Below, one piece after another: positions 61,017-64,000 of a stretch of 64,000 nt of DNA. The translations under genes and the position numbers were made by a program. The stretch covers positions 69,274-133,273 of the forward strand of contig JAVHSH010000012.1 in NCBI GenBank assembly GCA_036172095.1. The letters run 5' to 3'. Origin of the DNA: JAKBEU01 sp036172095 (lineage in GTDB: Bacteria > Patescibacteriota > Microgenomatia > UBA1406 > GWC2-37-13). Each line of letters opens with the position of its first letter. Position 1 is the stretch's first letter. The notes under the pieces are model-generated. The model did not search any database and was not told where the DNA came from. It saw only the letters and a list, made by a program, of their open reading frames with translations.

Positions 61017-61982
61017 CTAAATTATGATCAAATTGAAAGCTTCGCAATATACTTCAGAAGGATATTTGCCCGGATAAAGAAAGTTGTGAGATTCAGTAAC
61101 AACCCTGTGTTCATACTGTTCACCTTGGGCGTAGGGAGACGTTCCGACAACTAGTGCTTCCAATCGGTGGACATTACTTGCAGAATGTGGGACAAGTACT
61201 TTTATACCTTCAATGTTTTTAACACAGGATTTTAATACTAATGCTGTTCCGGGTGGCATCGTGAACGGTGGAGTGCTTGAAAGTTGAATCGTTGGTTCAT
61301 GTTTGCCGTTTGAGGATTCAATCTTATCCATTGCGATTCCCCTACCATGTATTGCAATTGTTTTATGAAGATTTTCTCTGTCCGGTCCACTGGGAAGATT
61401 TGTGGGTATGAATTTTTTATGTAATACTTTATTTGGGTGGGCTTTTGTAAGTGGAATTACAAGAAAATCATTTTCAGGATAAAGCATTGGATCTCCTCCA
61501 TACTCTTCACTTTTTAGATCTTCTTTTCTAAGGACACAGGGACTCACCATTCCCCTTTCAGAATGAAGATGAACGCCACTTGCTAAGTGTGCCAATTCAG
61601 CCCCCTCCAAAGGACTCTCGTACGCGTATGGATTTCCTAGTTTAAATGGAATGTCTGCATTGATTTCAGTGATATCAGAACTAAGGTTGGTAAGTGAGAC
61701 AATTGCTTGAATGCCATCTACTGTTTCCAGCAAATCCCACGCTATTATATCCAGCTGAGCCTGAGCAGCGTTACTGCTTAAGTGAATTCCTCCATACAGC
61801 TTCCCTTCCTTTACCATCTTAAATAGATTCACCCATTGGTCACTTAAAGGAACCAGTAGTTTTGTTGAACCAAACGGTCTCAGAATGCTTTTCTTTGTTG
61901 GAAGTGCAACGAAGTCTTCTCTCCCAACCAGTATTGTCCCAGGAGTCGGATACAGAAGTTCCCTTTTTGGTAATGCAACCAA
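61017..61982 (-). CDS. unknown protein, distantly dUTPase/dCTP-deaminase-like
   Basis: The 321-residue frame begins at a TTG (61982); no ATG is available upstream before a stop, and an unusual start such as ATT/ATA cannot be excluded because conserved-looking sequence (IAFAGTGIQRRHRADL) precedes it. LLYPTPGTILVGREDFVALPTKKS near 9 and TMPPGTALVLKS near 244 resemble the paired proline-glycine strands of the dUTPase/dCTP-deaminase fold, but no catalytic motif is clear. The function is therefore left open. A role in nucleotide clean-up would fit the other genes. Confidence 0.4.
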   Translation of the reverse strand: MVALPKRELLYPTPGTILVGREDFVALPTKKSILRPFGSTKLLVPLSDQWVNLFKMVKEGKLYGGIHLSSNAAQAQLDIIAWDLLETVDGIQAIVSLTNLSSDITEINADIPFKLGNPYAYESPLEGAELAHLASGVHLHSERGMVSPCVLRKEDLKSEEYGGDPMLYPENDFLVIPLTKAHPNKVLHKKFIPTNLPSGPDRENLHKTIAIHGRGIAMDKIESSNGKHEPTIQLSSTPPFTMPPGTALVLKSCVKNIEGIKVLVPHSASNVHRLEALVVGTSPYAQGEQYEHRVVTESHNFLYPGKYPSEVYCEAFNLIII

Positions 61983-62087
61983 ATCAGCTCTATGTCTTCT
62001 TTGTATTCCTGTCCCGGCAAATGCAATATGTAATTGATAGTTGGCTTAATAATAGGACACACCAAACACATGATATATTATCCTCCA

Positions 62088-62732
62088 TTATTCCTCTAGT
62101 CTCTCGTCTCTTAAATATTTTGAATCCACAAGAGTGTGGAAATAAAAGTAAGCACCATGACTTGATCTTTCTGATCGATATTTGTCTTTATAGAAAGATA
62201 ATCTTCCCACATTTGATTTTCTTCCATCATTGCGGATAGCCCTTGGCTCGGGATCAACTACGGAGCCTGATATCGTGCCTAGCTCCTCGTCGAATGTAAG
62301 TGCAATTTCCAGTGATTTGTCATTTTTTTCATCGATTACGATAATATAAACTGGAGTATTTTGTTCGAATACATGATCTATCATTTCAAATTTTGCATAG
62401 TGGCCGACATAATATGCGGTTAGGAGTGCATCGTGTTCGCTTTTACTCACAGCATCTATTATATTTATTTCAGGCACACCTTCTCTTTCCGTAGCATTAA
62501 TGGTTATTTCATACCCCTTTTTGGGGTCGAAAACATCAGCTTCTAATAACATTCTTTCATCTTCTGCAGATAGCCCTAATGCTTCTATCTTTTTTCTTCT
62601 TCTAGGACCAATCTCATCCTTATGAACTTTTAGTGGCGTTAATGCTATTTCGCAGGGAAGCATATTAGTTTCATTACTATCGCTAACCCTATAGTATGAA
62701 CGTAGATCGTCGCCGCTTTTACGAGTCCTCAT
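62088..62732 (-). CDS. unknown protein of a two-gene unit
   Basis: The 214-residue protein is polar and charged, with a basic linker (GPRRRKKIEALGLSAEDERML) near 42 and a beta-rich middle (NTPVYIIVIDEKNDKSLEIALTFDEELG) near 124. No known family. It starts three bases after the stop of the small gene at 62736 and must be read on the same transcript. Confidence 0.5.
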   Translation of the reverse strand: MRTRKSGDDLRSYYRVSDSNETNMLPCEIALTPLKVHKDEIGPRRRKKIEALGLSAEDERMLLEADVFDPKKGYEITINATEREGVPEINIIDAVSKSEHDALLTAYYVGHYAKFEMIDHVFEQNTPVYIIVIDEKNDKSLEIALTFDEELGTISGSVVDPEPRAIRNDGRKSNVGRLSFYKDKYRSERSSHGAYFYFHTLVDSKYLRDERLEE

Positions 62733-62735
62733 ACT

Positions 62736-62933
62736 TTATAACCGTCCAGTGTCTTTATCTGTGAAGTATCTTACGTTAGTAAATATATGGCTAGACTGAT
62801 ATGGTTTTACATCAAATAACTGTCTATAGGCAGTTTCTTGTATTAATTTAAAATTATTTTCGTTTAGCCCCGAACGAGCAACGCTTGATTCAAAAGACAT
62901 ATTTCTGTAAGTTTGCGATGTTTCTATTTTCAT
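62736..62933 (-). CDS. small unknown protein
   Basis: The 65-residue protein has no hydrophobic segment; it contains ARSGLNENNFKLIQETAYRQLF near 19, a helix-like stretch. It precedes 62088-62732 with a three-base gap. Nothing else can be said of its function. It diverges from 63114. Confidence 0.4.
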   Translation of the reverse strand: MKIETSQTYRNMSFESSVARSGLNENNFKLIQETAYRQLFDVKPYQSSHIFTNVRYFTDKDTGRL

Positions 62934-63101
62934 GTCCTAAATTATATTATGTAGTCCTAATAATATAACTATAGGTTATAGTAACAACAGTTCTAGTGTT
63001 AGTAATCAGGTGCAGTCTGTAGATGTTTTTCTTTATATAGCACAAATAGCCACATTGCAGTTGCAATTCTCCTCGACGATTTAGAAAGGTCAAATTTGTA
63101 G

Positions 63102-63107
63102 TATAAT
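63102..63107 (+). promoter_or_regulatory. -10 box for a leaderless GTG-start gene
   Basis: TATAAT ends six bases before GTG (63114). The -35 region is weak. Confidence 0.4.
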
Positions 63108-63113
63108 TCTTGG

Positions 63114-63914
63114 GTGAATCCACCTGAAGGGCTAAAGTTCGGAACAATAAGACATGGACATCCCCAAGATATGCCACCTGCACTAATATTAAATGACAGG
63201 CATTTGTTGCAAAAACTTCTAATGGTTGGGGCAGCACATGGATGCCCAAATCCTGTGCAAGTAGCTCTTGAAATTGGCTTGAGTAGAATCAAATCTCCGA
63301 AAGATTTACCTGAGGCTATCGAAAAGGCAGAAGAGTGGTTGATAGCGAGACAAATGGAATGCAATATTGAGATGAATCATGTTCTAGATGTGACAAAGAC
63401 ACAGGGTGCTGATGAATTATATAACTCTTTAACAACTCCAAAAAAACGATTATCAAATGAACCCGTTGGCCCTTATAACCGCAGGCTAGTCTCCTCAAAT
63501 TATGCAGAATATATGCCTCCAGGTTCTACTCCCGTTGGATATGGGATCCCACGCGTAAAAATAGAAGAAATGGGGCGGGATGAGAAAAGAACACCTGAGC
63601 GAGTAGAAAAGTCAAATTTATTGGTTAAAAAAGCAATCGATCAATCACACACTCCTGAAGAATTATTGGCGAATTTAGCTTGCTTAGTAGTTACCCCAGC
63701 ATTTGGTGGTGAGGGTGATGCCGATGCTCTTGCTGTTCTTAGTCAAACATTGTCCGCAACCTCACATAAAGAACAAGGATGCACCTCTGTTTTTAAGGAG
63801 ATTGCTTCAAATATTAGGACCAAATCCCCATTGCTCTGGAAGTTTTATACATCTTTAAGCGTTGAAGAGTGTACAAAGGCAGATATAGTTGTGTCATCGA
63901 TTTTATCTCTCTAA
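63114..63914 (+). CDS. protein of unknown function
   Basis: The frame begins with GTG (63114), just after TATAAT, giving 266 residues. It is soluble by appearance, with helical stretches (LLQKLLMVGAAHGCPNPVQVALEIG near 31, LPEAIEKAEEWLIARQ near 64) that could form alpha-hairpin repeats, a Pro-rich middle, and a C-terminal helical part (SHTPEELLANLACLVVT near 179). No family is recognised. It diverges from the small genes at 62088-62933. Confidence 0.5.
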   Translation: MNPPEGLKFGTIRHGHPQDMPPALILNDRHLLQKLLMVGAAHGCPNPVQVALEIGLSRIKSPKDLPEAIEKAEEWLIARQMECNIEMNHVLDVTKTQGADELYNSLTTPKKRLSNEPVGPYNRRLVSSNYAEYMPPGSTPVGYGIPRVKIEEMGRDEKRTPERVEKSNLLVKKAIDQSHTPEELLANLACLVVTPAFGGEGDADALAVLSQTLSATSHKEQGCTSVFKEIASNIRTKSPLLWKFYTSLSVEECTKADIVVSSILSL

Positions 63915-63947
63915 ATACTTAGTTTATGAAGTCTTTCAAAATAAGTG

Positions 63948-64000
63948 GGTGACTGACGGGAGTTGAACCCGCAACATTCGCCTCCACAGGGCGACGCTCT
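63948..64000 (-). tRNA. tRNA-His (anticodon GTG), partial
   Basis: On the minus strand the anticodon stem TCGCC/GGCGA encloses CTGTGGA, and the T-arm GCGGG-TTCAACT-CCCGT precedes the 3' acceptor CAGTCAC and discriminator C, as expected for histidine. The 5' acceptor and most of the D-arm lie beyond the right edge. Confidence 0.88.

Noticed and set aside
1..64000. Alternative genetic code (TAG or TGA reassigned)
   Set aside because: TAG and TGA end several normal genes (for example 36791, 37828, 26393), and large conserved genes have no internal TAG or TGA.

Overview
The window looks like a chromosomal piece of an uncultivated Candidate Phyla Radiation (Patescibacteria) bacterium, most likely Microgenomates-like. 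This is inference from AT-rich sequence, tightly packed ATGA-overlapping operons, many start codons placed 5-8 nt after a TATAAT-like box (leaderless mRNAs), short CPR-style palindromes, small GIY-YIG and four-helix-bundle genes, and families of single-pass exported proteins of unknown function. One 100-N scaffold gap lies at 12826-12925. I see no rRNA and no CRISPR array.

Layout. 1-5100: aldose epimerase-like gene, a broken tRNA-Leu copy beside a GIY-YIG gene and an intact tRNA-Leu(TAG), pyrH, alkD-like, greA, a degenerate sugar nucleotidyltransferase-like gene, and a CFI-box exported protein behind a long structured leader. 5280-15620: a GNAT-like/GT2 pair, dockerin-like and other anchored exported proteins, a DsbA-like oxidoreductase, an aminotransferase, two Cys-rich exported paralogues, a four-helix-bundle gene, an inositol-phosphatase-family gene, and two long gene-free stretches (8456-9084 and 14594-15624) rich in palindromes. 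15625-24500: membrane protein, yebC, TPR protein, a CPA2-type antiporter operon, two more Cys-rich exported paralogues separated by a decayed REP-associated transposase, a DksA-like zinc-finger gene and a degenerate lgt. 24650-31372: HAD, GT4 glycosyltransferase, methyltransferase, then a minus-strand operon of pepA, a CBS protein and a PMT-like glycosyltransferase.

31472-37828 is the most unusual block: three paralogous Pgm1-like ATP-grasp ligases, a D-Ala-D-Ala-ligase-like ATP-grasp enzyme and a C45 (penicillin acylase/acyltransferase family) enzyme, which together suggest ribosome-independent synthesis of a peptide or amide. Two tRNAs, a membrane-anchored Clp ATPase and a nucleotide N-hydrolase-like/thymidylate kinase fusion follow.

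41632-51134 is a pyrimidine locus on the minus strand: tRNA-Leu(CAA)-udk-terminator-pyrB fused to a phosphoribosyltransferase-like domain-carA-carB-pyrE-pyrF-phosphoribosyltransferase-like gene. It makes UMP from bicarbonate, glutamine and aspartate only if pyrC and pyrD are elsewhere, since neither is here. pyrH, udk and tmk complete a nucleotide-metabolism theme. 51274-52806 holds a candidate ribosomal-peptide locus: a small Cys-rich peptide with a YxxPxI leader next to an HprK-like kinase whose frame is interrupted by one amber codon. The rest contains a DUF2207 protein, an amidohydrolase/HAD pair, a CDGSH protein, dnaB, a UPF0173-like metal hydrolase, several unknown genes and a partial tRNA-His at the right edge.
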